A stretch of 59,833 nt of DNA from positions 1-59,833 of the forward strand of contig SFGF01000013.1 in NCBI GenBank assembly GCA_004556655.1, in the 5' to 3' direction. The notes under the pieces are model-generated. The model did no database searches, had not been told where the DNA came from, and saw only the letters and a list, made by a program, of their open reading frames with translations. The translations under genes were made by a program, and so were the position numbers. Positions 52,483-59,833 of the stretch are shown here, in pieces (within the stretch, counting starts at the first letter, position 1; each line of letters begins with the position of its first letter). This stretch comes from Lachnospiraceae bacterium (GTDB taxonomy: Bacteria; Bacillota; Clostridia; Lachnospirales; Lachnospiraceae).

Positions 52483-53442
52483 ATGGCAAATAGAAGTTGG
52501 AAGGCGGCAGGAATCCTGGGGAGTGTACTTGTGATGAGCGCAGGTGCAGGGACTCTGGTGTATGCAGATGGTACAACCACGGAGATTACAAATGATAATT
52601 CCACTGCTTCCGTTCTGGAAGCTGCTGATTGGGAGAATAAAGCAGCAGCAGACGTAAAAACATATGCAAATGTAAGAGTAGAAGCATCTGAGAAAGCTGA
52701 CAAAGCAGGAGTGCTGCCGAAGGGAGCAGCGGCTGATGTGATAGAGCAGCAGGGAGAATGGACAAAAGTTGAGTCAGGAGAAGTTGAAGGGTATGTAAAA
52801 ACAGAGTTGCTTGCATTTGCTGATGAGGCAAAAAACCTCTATGAAGGGACATATGGAAACCAGGGCGTTGTTACAGCCAGTTCCCTGAGAATTCGGAATA
52901 CTCCATCGCTGGATGGAAAGCAGATCGGATCTAAAATAAAGGGAAGTACGGTAAAGATTCTGGGCCAGGAGGGAGACTGGTATCAGATTGACAATGGAGA
53001 CAACAGTCCGGCGTACATGAATGCGGAGTATATTAAAATAGAAGAAGCTACAGCCATTTCTGTAGAAGAGTATCAGGCTCAGCAGGCAGCATCTGGATCT
53101 GTAGCGGCTGGATCAGGAGAACTGGATCTGTTGGCAGCAATCATCGAGTGTGAAGCCGGCGGGGAGAGTCATACCGGTAAAGTGGCTGTGGGTGCCGTAA
53201 TTATGAATCGTGTACGGAGCGGTCAGTTTCCAAACAGTATCACAGATGTAGTTTATCAGAGTGGTCAGTTTTCTCCTGTAGCCAGTGGAAAACTGTCATC
53301 CGTACTTGCCAGAGGAGCAAGAAGTGATTGCTATCAGGCAGCACAGGATGCATTGAATGGATCTAATCCGATCGGAGGAGCACTCTACTTTAACAGTGGA
53401 ACAGGAAAAGGACAGCAGATCGGAAATCAGCATTTCTACTAA
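52483..53442 (+). CDS. Secreted SH3-domain cell-wall hydrolase (SleB/CwlJ type)
   Basis: 319 residues. Signal peptide about 1-28. Two bacterial SH3 domains (VKTYANVRVEASEKADKAGVLPKG and SLRIRNTPSLDGKQIGSKIKG) bind the wall. The C-terminal 110 residues are a Hydrolase_2 (SleB) domain with catalytic Glu in IIECEAGGESHTGKVAVGAVIMNRV near 224-248 and ALYFNSGTGKGQ near the end. Spore-cortex or vegetative peptidoglycan hydrolysis. The vegetative-type promoter suggests a growth role. Followed by a long perfect terminator hairpin. Confidence 0.88.
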   Translation: MANRSWKAAGILGSVLVMSAGAGTLVYADGTTTEITNDNSTASVLEAADWENKAAADVKTYANVRVEASEKADKAGVLPKGAAADVIEQQGEWTKVESGEVEGYVKTELLAFADEAKNLYEGTYGNQGVVTASSLRIRNTPSLDGKQIGSKIKGSTVKILGQEGDWYQIDNGDNSPAYMNAEYIKIEEATAISVEEYQAQQAASGSVAAGSGELDLLAAIIECEAGGESHTGKVAVGAVIMNRVRSGQFPNSITDVVYQSGQFSPVASGKLSSVLARGARSDCYQAAQDALNGSNPIGGALYFNSGTGKGQQIGNQHFY

Positions 53443-53479
53443 AATATTATCTTTTGGTTTGTGTGAAAAACAGTCAGTG

Positions 53480-53556
53480 AGGCTGATAATAGAATATGTC
53501 GGGTAGCAATGGCAGGTCGCTTCCCGACATATTCTATTATCAGCCTTGATTTTTTC
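53480..53556 (+). terminator. Long terminator hairpin after the hydrolase gene
   Basis: A perfect 24-bp stem (53480-53503 with 53523-53546) holds a 19-base loop, followed by TGATTTTTTC. The stem is longer than usual. Confidence 0.85.
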
Positions 53557-53704
53557 TATCACATGAATTAAAAAAATCTTACAATTATAGTTTTTATAGG
53601 GTTTTGATTGTTATTTTTCTGTAAATAGTGTATGATAAAACAATAACAAACATAATTATTGGAAATATAACCGAAATTTTCGGTAAAAAGGAGGGAGATA
53701 AGAT

Positions 53705-54139
53705 ATGGAAGCAATCTGTTGGCTTGCCATAGTGATTGTATTGCTGGTGATTGAGATTGCTACCCTGGGACTTACGACTATATGGTTTGCCGGAGGGGCA
53801 CTGGTAGCCTGTATTGCAGCCTTGCTGCATGCGAATATCTGGGTACAGATTGTTCTGTTTCTTGTGGTATCTGTTCTGCTTCTGTTTTTTACGAGACCGT
53901 TGGCGGTCCGTTATATGAATAAGGATCGGACGAAAACGAATGTGGACAGCATGGTAGGAAAAGAGGCAGTGGTTACAGAAGCTATCGATAACCTGAAAGC
54001 ACAGGGGGTCGTGCAGGTGAACGGGCTGGAATGGACGGCCCGATCAGAGGAAAGCCAGGAAGTAATACCAAAAGGTGCCATAGTAGAAGTAGGAAGAGTT
54101 GATGGGGTAAAACTCATTGTAAGAAAAAAAGAAGGGTGA
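53705..54139 (+). CDS. NfeD-family membrane protein (short form)
   Basis: 144 residues. About three hydrophobic helices in the first 70 residues, then a C-terminal OB-fold (GKEAVVTEAIDNLKAQGVVQVNGLEWTARSEES, IPKGAIVEVGRVDGVKLIV). No N-terminal Clp-like protease domain, so it is the short NfeD form. Paired with the SPFH protein that follows after 3 bases; NfeD and stomatin-like proteins work together in membrane microdomains. A 260-base gap upstream holds the hydrolase terminator and an AT-rich promoter region. Confidence 0.86.
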   Translation: MEAICWLAIVIVLLVIEIATLGLTTIWFAGGALVACIAALLHANIWVQIVLFLVVSVLLLFFTRPLAVRYMNKDRTKTNVDSMVGKEAVVTEAIDNLKAQGVVQVNGLEWTARSEESQEVIPKGAIVEVGRVDGVKLIVRKKEG

Positions 54140-54151
54140 AAGGTGGTCTAT

Positions 54152-55090
54152 ATGATGACAGGAATCAGTATATTTATTGGGTTAGTATTATTTTTTATTT
54201 TGGTGTTATTGATTGCCATGTCCTGTGTGAAGGTAGTTCCTCAGGCGAAAGCTTTTGTTGTGGAGCGTCTCGGAGCCTATCAGGGAACCTGGTCCACAGG
54301 AATTCATTTTAAAGTTCCTTTCATTGACAGAGTGGCGAACAGAGTGAATCTGAAAGAACAGGTGGTGGATTTTCCTCCGCAGCCGGTTATTACAAAAGAT
54401 AATGTAACGATGCGAATCGACACGGTTGTATTTTTCCAGATTACCGATCCGAAGCTGTATGCGTACGGTGTGGAAAATCCGATTATGGCTATCGAAAATC
54501 TTACCGCTACTACATTGAGAAATATTATCGGTGATATGGAGCTGGATGAAACGCTCACATCCCGTGAAGTAATCAATACCAAAATGCGTGCTGCTCTGGA
54601 TATGGCGACGGATCCATGGGGAATCAAAGTCAATCGAGTGGAACTGAAAAATATCATGCCTCCTGCAGCAATTCAGGAAGCCATGGAAAAACAGATGAAG
54701 GCAGAACGTGAACGCCGTGAATCTATCCTGATTGCAGAAGGTGAGAAAAAATCTACGATCCTTGTGGCTGAAGGTAAAAAAGAATCTGCAATTCTGGATG
54801 CGGAAGCTGAAAAACAGGCAGCCATCCTGAGAGCAGAAGCACAGAAAGAAAAAATGATCAAGGAAGCTGAAGGTGAGGCTCAGGCTATCCTGAAAGTACA
54901 GCAGGCAAATGCGGACGGTATTCGTTTCCTGAAAGAAGCCGGCGCGGATGAATCTGTTCTGACACTGAAAAGCCTGGAAGCACTGGCTCAGCTGGCGGAA
55001 GGAAAAGCTACAAAGATTATCGTACCGTCTGATCTGCAGGGACTGGCAGGACTTGCTACATCCCTGAAAGAAATCATGAGTGATAAATAA
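54152..55090 (+). CDS. SPFH (stomatin/prohibitin/band 7) domain protein, QmcA-like
   Basis: About 312 residues from the ATG at 54152; the GTG at 54143 sits within the ribosome-binding region AAGGTGG. One N-terminal membrane helix (about 4-26), then a band-7 domain (VPQAKAFVVERLGAYQGTWSTGIHFKVPFID, MDTVVFFQI-like stretch). A Glu/Lys/Ala coiled coil follows about residue 175-250 and a short C-terminus. Forms membrane-bound oligomers with NfeD. General role in membrane quality control. Confidence 0.9.
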   Translation: MMTGISIFIGLVLFFILVLLIAMSCVKVVPQAKAFVVERLGAYQGTWSTGIHFKVPFIDRVANRVNLKEQVVDFPPQPVITKDNVTMRIDTVVFFQITDPKLYAYGVENPIMAIENLTATTLRNIIGDMELDETLTSREVINTKMRAALDMATDPWGIKVNRVELKNIMPPAAIQEAMEKQMKAERERRESILIAEGEKKSTILVAEGKKESAILDAEAEKQAAILRAEAQKEKMIKEAEGEAQAILKVQQANADGIRFLKEAGADESVLTLKSLEALAQLAEGKATKIIVPSDLQGLAGLATSLKEIMSDK

Positions 55091-55159
55091 TAAAAAGTTG
55101 TGGGGACTGCAGATAAGGTTGGATCCTTGTTCTGCAGTCTCATTTTTTCAGGAGGTAAT

Positions 55160-56359
55160 ATGAAACCAGTAATTGATTTAGACAAGGAATATGGAATCGT
55201 TCTGGAAGGGGGCGGTGCCAAGGGTGCGTATCAGGTTGGTGCCTGGAAAGCTCTGAGGGAAGCCGGAGTGAAGATCAAAGGGATTGCCGGAACCAGTGTA
55301 GGAGCGCTAAACGGTGCGCTGATGTGCATGGGGGATCTGGAACTGGCAGAGAGGGTGTGGAGTAATTTGACCTATTCCCAGGTGATGGATGTGGAAGATG
55401 AGAAGATGCAGCAGCTGCTGGAGCGGGAAATGCCCTTCTGGGAGGCAATCAGCAATGTATTTGAACGGATGGGAGAGGGAGGATTGGATGTAACTCCTCT
55501 CAAAGATCTGCTTCTGGAAGTGGTAGATGAGGAAAAAATTAAGGAATCCCCTATAGAACTGTATATCAAAACCTTCAGTGTGGATCAGTTCCGGGAACTG
55601 GATATTGATCTGAAGACAGTAGAGCCGGGACAGATGAAAGATTTTCTTCTGGCCAGTGCTTATATATTTCCATTGTTTAAAAATGAAAAGCTGCATGGAA
55701 AGACCTATATCGATGGTGGAGCCATCAACAATGTTCCCCTGGATTCTTTGGTTGACCGGGGATATGAGGATATTATTATGATACGGATTTTCGGAATCGG
55801 AAGAGAAAAGAGAGTGAAGATTCCGGAGGGGACGAATATCCTGACCATTGAACCGAGAGTGGATCTGGGAAATATCATTGATTTTAATCACCGAAAGAGT
55901 GTCCGAAACATGAAAATCGGATATTATGATGCAAAAAGAATGATTTATGGGCTGAAAGGGCGCATTTATTATATTGAAGAAAATCAGGAAGAGTGTTATT
56001 ATTTAAAGCAACTACTGCAAATACCGGAGGCAGCTACAGCACGTTTTATGGAATGGTATCATATTCACGAAGAGAGTTCCCAGTGGCTGCGCTGTATGAC
56101 AGAGATCGTACTTCCGGGAACAGCATTGGAACTGAAGCTTCCCAGAGAATGGAATTATCAGGAATTGTATCTGGCAGCTCTGGAAGCCACAGCGAAGCTC
56201 TGCAGGATATCCAAATACAGAATTTATACGGTGGAGGAACTGAGAGATGCGGTTCTGAAGAAAATGAACGGTATGACCAGAGAAGAAAAGAATGAACTTC
56301 CGGTATTTACTCTGTTTTTTGACAGAGAGGACCGGATTCAGGAGGAAAACGATATATAA
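55160..56359 (+). CDS. Patatin-like phospholipase family protein
   Basis: 399 residues from the ATG at 55160, which follows CAGGAGG; 55100 is inside the spacer. Oxyanion loop GGGAKGAYQVGAW near 18-30, nucleophile Ser in GTSVGALNG near 48, catalytic Asp in IDGGAINNVP near 190. The C-terminal 170 residues are helical without a known motif. A cytoplasmic lipid acyl hydrolase, possibly for membrane turnover. It precedes ornithine carbamoyltransferase by 20 bases. Confidence 0.87.
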   Translation: MKPVIDLDKEYGIVLEGGGAKGAYQVGAWKALREAGVKIKGIAGTSVGALNGALMCMGDLELAERVWSNLTYSQVMDVEDEKMQQLLEREMPFWEAISNVFERMGEGGLDVTPLKDLLLEVVDEEKIKESPIELYIKTFSVDQFRELDIDLKTVEPGQMKDFLLASAYIFPLFKNEKLHGKTYIDGGAINNVPLDSLVDRGYEDIIMIRIFGIGREKRVKIPEGTNILTIEPRVDLGNIIDFNHRKSVRNMKIGYYDAKRMIYGLKGRIYYIEENQEECYYLKQLLQIPEAATARFMEWYHIHEESSQWLRCMTEIVLPGTALELKLPREWNYQELYLAALEATAKLCRISKYRIYTVEELRDAVLKKMNGMTREEKNELPVFTLFFDREDRIQEENDI

Positions 56360-56379
56360 GAACTGGAGGAGGAAATATT

Positions 56380-57369
56380 ATGAATTTAAAAGGACGCCAT
56401 TTTCTGACATTGAAAGATTACACGCCTGAGGAGATTTCCTATCTGCTTGATCTGGCAGCGGAACTGAAAGCCAAGAAAAAACAGGGAGTTCCTGTAGATA
56501 CACTGCATGGAAAAAATGTTGCCCTGATTTTTGAAAAGACAAGTACAAGAACCCGCTGTTCTTTTGAAGTGGCAGCGCACGATCTTGGCATGGGAACTAC
56601 GTATCTGGATCCAAAAGGTTCTCAGATTGGAAAAAAGGAAAGTATTGCCGATACCGCAAAAGTATTGGGAAGTATGTATGAGGGAATTGAATACCGCGGA
56701 TATGGGCAGGAAATCGTGGAAGAACTGGCGAAATATGCCGGTGTTCCGGTATGGAATGGTCTGACCAATGAGTATCATCCTACGCAGATGCTGGCGGATA
56801 TGCTGACGATCCGGGAAAATTTCGGAAGATTAAAGGGAATCAAACTGGTATACCTGGGTGATGCCCGTTACAATATGGGCAATTCCTATATGATTGCCTG
56901 CGCAAAGATGGGTATGGATTTTGTGGCGTGTGCCCCGAAAAAATATTTCCCGTCTGAAGAACTGGTAAAACAGTGTCAGGAGTATGCGAAAGAGTCCGGT
57001 GCTACGATCACTCTGACAGAGGATACGATGGAAGGAACAAAAGGTGCAGATGTGATCTGTACGGATGTATGGGTATCCATGGGAGAGCCGGATGAAGTAT
57101 GGGAGGAGAGAATTCATGATCTCACTCCTTATAAAGTGACAAAAGAAGTAATGGCAAACGCGGGAGAAAACGCTATTTTCCTGCATTGTCTGCCGTCTTT
57201 CCATGATCTGAATACACAGATCGGAAAAGAGATGGGCGAGCGTTTTGGACTGACAGAGATGGAAGTAACCGATGAAGTATTCCAGTCCGAACAGTCCAAA
57301 GTATTCCAGGAGGCTGAGAACCGTATGCATACGATCAAGGCGGTTATGGCAGCTACATTGGGAGCGTAA
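56380..57369 (+). CDS. argF: Ornithine carbamoyltransferase
   Basis: 329 residues. Carbamoyl-phosphate site FEKTSTRTRCSFEVAAHD near 50-67, HPTQMLADMLTIRE near 132-145 and ornithine-binding HCLPSFHD near 269. QIGKKESIADTAKVLGSMYEG is the OTC-specific SxGE-like region. The length and PSFHD ending resemble the catabolic ArcB or anabolic ArgF forms alike. No arcA, arcC or arg genes are adjacent, so direction is open. Confidence 0.93.
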   Translation: MNLKGRHFLTLKDYTPEEISYLLDLAAELKAKKKQGVPVDTLHGKNVALIFEKTSTRTRCSFEVAAHDLGMGTTYLDPKGSQIGKKESIADTAKVLGSMYEGIEYRGYGQEIVEELAKYAGVPVWNGLTNEYHPTQMLADMLTIRENFGRLKGIKLVYLGDARYNMGNSYMIACAKMGMDFVACAPKKYFPSEELVKQCQEYAKESGATITLTEDTMEGTKGADVICTDVWVSMGEPDEVWEERIHDLTPYKVTKEVMANAGENAIFLHCLPSFHDLNTQIGKEMGERFGLTEMEVTDEVFQSEQSKVFQEAENRMHTIKAVMAATLGA

Positions 57370-57383
57370 TTGGAGCATAGTTC

Positions 57384-58338
57384 ATGGAATCGACAAAGAC
57401 AAAAGTATTGAAAGTGCTGAGAGGCACGAATGGTTATATTTCCGGTCAGGAATTGTGTGAACAGCTGGGAGTTTCCCGGACTGCCGTTTGGAAATATATG
57501 AAACAGTTAAAAGAAGAAGGCTATGAGATTCAGGCGGTACAAAATAAAGGGTACCGCCTGGTTGAAGTGCCGGATGTGCTCGGAGAGAGTGAAATCAAAA
57601 GCCGTATGGATACCCGCTGGGTTGGACAGGAAGTTTATTTTTACGAGGAAATTGATTCTACCAATACCCAGGCGAAAAGACTGGCGGAAGATGGTGCAGT
57701 GTCAGGGACGCTGGTTGTTTCGGACTGCCAGATAAAGGGGAAAGGACGCAGAGGCCGTGTGTGGGAATCCCCGAAAGCATCTGCTATTTATATGACCCTT
57801 ATGATCCGTCCGCAGATCCATCCGGAGAGAGCTTCCATGCTTACTTTGGTGATGGGGATTTCTGTGGTACAGGCCATCCGCAATGTTCTGCAGCTGGATT
57901 AAAAAGAAAGTGGTGGGAATTCTGACAGAGATGAATGCCCAGATGGATTATATTGAGTATTTGGTGATCGGTGTGGGAATCAATGCCAACATGAGAGAAT
58001 TTCCTCCGGAACTTCAGGATAAAGCCACATCTTTGCAGATGGAGCTGGGGCACCCGGTGAATCGGGCAGAACTGGTAGCCGAAACCATGAAGTGCTTTGA
58101 ACGTAATTATGAGATTTTCGAGAAAACACAGGATCTTTCAGGACTTCTTGAGGCATATCAGGCCGTTCTTGCCAATTATAACCAGCCGGTACGCGTGCTG
58201 GAACCGGGCAATGAATATTCCGGTATAGCAAGAGGGATCAATGAACGGGGTGAGCTTCTGGTAGAGAGAGAGAACGGTACTGTGGAAGAGGTATACTCGG
58301 GTGAAGTGTCCGTCCGTGGACTTTACAGCTATGTGTAG
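57384..58338 (+). pseudogene. birA: birA (biotin--protein ligase/repressor) broken by an internal deletion and frameshift
   Basis: The first part (57384-57902, 172 residues) has the helix-turn-helix (ISGQELCEQLGVSRTAVWKYMKQL) and the first half of the ligase (ERASMLTLVMGISVVQAIRNVLQLD), then a stop. The rest (frame of 57883-58338) resumes with KKKVVGILTEMNAQMDYIEYLVIGVGINAN and the C-terminal SH3-like domain. The residues normally between, including the catalytic KWPND motif, are absent, about 12 codons. The lesion lies near 57897-57905 and is not a multiple of three. An assembly or sequencing error is possible, but loss of KWPND argues for a true deletion. The HTH part might still be made. 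Confidence 0.85.
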
Positions 58339-58349
58339 GAGGGAAATGC

Positions 58350-58697
58350 ATGTATTCGGATAGAATTGTATTGTGTGGAGCCAGTGCTTATGAGCAAAAG
58401 TATTATTTCAACCAGGATTTTGATTCGCTCCCTCAGCAGGTGAAAGACGAGCTGCAGATTTTATGTGTAATGTATACAGAAGAAATCGGTGGTGTATTCA
58501 CTCTGGAGTTTGATGAAGAGGGGAATCTGCAGTTCAAGACGGAAGCACTGGAAGCGGATGCTATGTATGACGAGATTGGAAGCGTTCTTCGAATCAAAAA
58601 GATTCAGGAAGAAAAGCGCGATCTTCTGGAATCTCTGGAGATGTATTACCGCGTATTTTTCCTGGGAGAAGACGTAGAAGATGGGGAGGATGCATGA
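58350..58697 (+). CDS. Small conserved protein, DUF6145-like
   Basis: 115 residues, acidic, no signal or membrane helix. I recall proteins of this kind (YSDRIVLCGASAYEQKYYFN, LPQQVKDELQILCVMYTEEIGGVF) beside dusB in Lachnospiraceae, called DUF6145; the number is from memory. It follows birA by 11 bases and overlaps dusB by 4 bases (ATGA), so is co-translated with the dihydrouridine synthase. Function unknown. Confidence 0.7.
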   Translation: MYSDRIVLCGASAYEQKYYFNQDFDSLPQQVKDELQILCVMYTEEIGGVFTLEFDEEGNLQFKTEALEADAMYDEIGSVLRIKKIQEEKRDLLESLEMYYRVFFLGEDVEDGEDA

Positions 58698-59653
58698 AGC
58701 TTCAGATTGGAAACGTAAATCTTCAGAATAATGTAATTCTGGCACCAATGGCAGGGGTAACCGACCTGCCATTTCGTCTTTTGTGCCGGGAACAGGGTGT
58801 GGGGCTTTTGTGCATGGAGATGGTGAGTGCCAAAGCCATTTATTATAATAATAAAAATACAGAGGAGCTGATGCGGATCGAGCCGGAGGAAAATCCCGTA
58901 TCCCTTCAGCTGTTTGGTTCGGATCCTTATATTATGAGTGAAATGGCAAAAAGGATCGAAGAAAAGCCCTTTGATATTCTGGATATCAATATGGGATGTC
59001 CGGTTCCCAAAGTAGTCAATAACGGAGAAGGGTCGGCACTTATGAAAAATCCGGCTTTGGTTCGGGACATTGTGTCTGCCATGGCGAAAGCTATTAAAAA
59101 ACCACTGACAGTAAAAATCCGAAAGGGATTTGATGAGGAAAATGTCAATGCCGTAGAAATTGCAAAAATTATAGAAGACAGCGGCGCGGCGGCAATTGCT
59201 GTTCATGGAAGAACCAGGCAGCAGTATTATTCGGGAAAGGCAGACTGGGATATTATCCGGCAGGTAAAAGACGCCGTTTCGATTCCGGTTATCGGAAATG
59301 GAGATGTAGATTCTCCCGAAAGTGCTGAAAGGATGATCCGGGAGACGGGATGTGACGGAATTATGGTTGGACGGGCTGCTCAGGGAAATCCATGGATTTT
59401 CCGACAGATCACCCATTATCTGGATACCGGGGAATTACTTCCCCGACCGGAGCTTTCGGAAGTGAAGCAAATGATTCTCCGGCATGCACAGCTTCAGTTA
59501 CAGTATAAAGGAGAATATACAGGAATCCGCGAAATGCGAAAACATGTGGCATGGTATACGGCAGGCTATCCACATTCTGCAAAACTTCGTGCAGCGGTAA
59601 ATGAAATCGAGACGATGGAACAGCTGCTTCGTATGATTGAGGCGTGGGAGTAA
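58694..59653 (+). CDS. dusB: tRNA-dihydrouridine synthase
   Basis: 319 residues, FMN TIM barrel. LAPMAGVTDLPFRLLCRE near 17-34, catalytic Cys in NMGCPVPKVVNNGEGSALM near 99, VKIRKGFD near 137, HGRTRQQYYSGKADW near 166 and GNGDV with MVGRAAQGNPWIF further on. Reduces uridine in the D loop of tRNAs. The C-terminal domain is complete. Downstream to the window end there is no gene. Confidence 0.93.
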   Translation: MKLQIGNVNLQNNVILAPMAGVTDLPFRLLCREQGVGLLCMEMVSAKAIYYNNKNTEELMRIEPEENPVSLQLFGSDPYIMSEMAKRIEEKPFDILDINMGCPVPKVVNNGEGSALMKNPALVRDIVSAMAKAIKKPLTVKIRKGFDEENVNAVEIAKIIEDSGAAAIAVHGRTRQQYYSGKADWDIIRQVKDAVSIPVIGNGDVDSPESAERMIRETGCDGIMVGRAAQGNPWIFRQITHYLDTGELLPRPELSEVKQMILRHAQLQLQYKGEYTGIREMRKHVAWYTAGYPHSAKLRAAVNEIETMEQLLRMIEAWE

Positions 59654-59786
59654 TTTGTACAGATTATAGGAGAATTATATAGAAATCTGATGAGTTCCAT
59701 GTAGGGATTCTGCTGGGATTCTGCAGGGAGAAAAGCCAGGGTTGTTTCATGAAGAATAATTGATAATAATAAATACTGCATTTTTA

Positions 59787-59833
59787 CGAGGGATAGGGAA
59801 GCTATACATATTTTCCATATCCCTCGACTTTTT
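59787..59833 (+). terminator. Terminator at the window end
   Basis: CGAGGGAT (59787-59794) pairs with ATCCCTCG (59819-59826), with inner GGGAA/TTTCC pairing, then a T-run that the window cuts off. It would end the birA-dusB unit. Confidence 0.78.

Overview
This window is low-to-moderate GC DNA from an anaerobic, spore-forming Firmicute, most likely a Lachnospiraceae member of the Blautia / Ruminococcus type. The reasons are AGGAGG ribosome-binding sites, ATG/GTG/TTG starts, a T-box leader, a Rex-type operator, SpoVT and SleB-like sporulation or cell-wall proteins, YesM/YesN signalling, and gene neighbourhoods typical of that family. The genus is an inference.

Region 1 (1-12.2 kb) is the most interesting part. 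A Rex-like operator precedes a co-directional cluster: malate-type dehydrogenase, HdrB, HdrC, HdrA, an MvhD-like protein, two multi-cluster Fe-S proteins, an FNR-like FAD/NAD(P)H protein, a soluble fumarate-reductase Fe-S subunit, a fumarate-reductase flavoprotein, both halves of class I fumarase, and a small membrane protein. Read together, these encode oxaloacetate -> malate -> fumarate -> succinate. The last step is apparently served by a cytoplasmic Hdr/Flx-type flavin-bifurcating module instead of a membrane anchor and quinol.

Region 2 (12.2-15.8 kb) is a small accessory block: an XRE-Uma2 fusion behind a large palindromic operator candidate, an orphan FliB-like flagellin lysine methylase, a small XRE regulator and a small unknown protein, ending against a convergent AraC regulator.

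Region 3 (15.8-26.3 kb) holds galactokinase, xylulokinase and a URO-D-family protein, then a structured intergenic region, a heptad-repeat coiled-coil protein and a lipoprotein. A tryptophan-specifier (UGG) T-box controls a TrpXYZ-type ABC transporter. A ketopantoate-reductase-family protein follows.

Region 4 (26.3-31.0 kb) is a lic-like choline module: a winged-helix / nucleotidyltransferase / choline-kinase fusion, a BCCT transporter, a HAD hydrolase and a small protein.

Region 5 (31.0-38.6 kb) is a visibly AT-richer sugar-uptake cassette: binding protein, two permeases, YesN/YesM two-component system and an acetyl-esterase-like hydrolase. It is flanked by two related copies of a hairpin that, in the right copy, encloses the ribosome-binding site of a spoVT-like gene.

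Region 6 (38.6-59.8 kb) is mostly housekeeping: D,D-carboxypeptidase, nicotinate phosphoribosyltransferase, cation efflux, tRNA-Gln(CUG), acyl-ACP thioesterase, CvfB, a methyltransferase, DnaE, PfkA, a SpoU-type methyltransferase, a polysaccharide deacetylase, a SleB-type hydrolase, NfeD/SPFH, patatin, ornithine carbamoyltransferase, a broken birA, a small conserved protein and DusB. Three copies of a GGGGACAGT-type palindrome are scattered over the first 16 kb. All functional calls come from reading the sequence; no database search was run.
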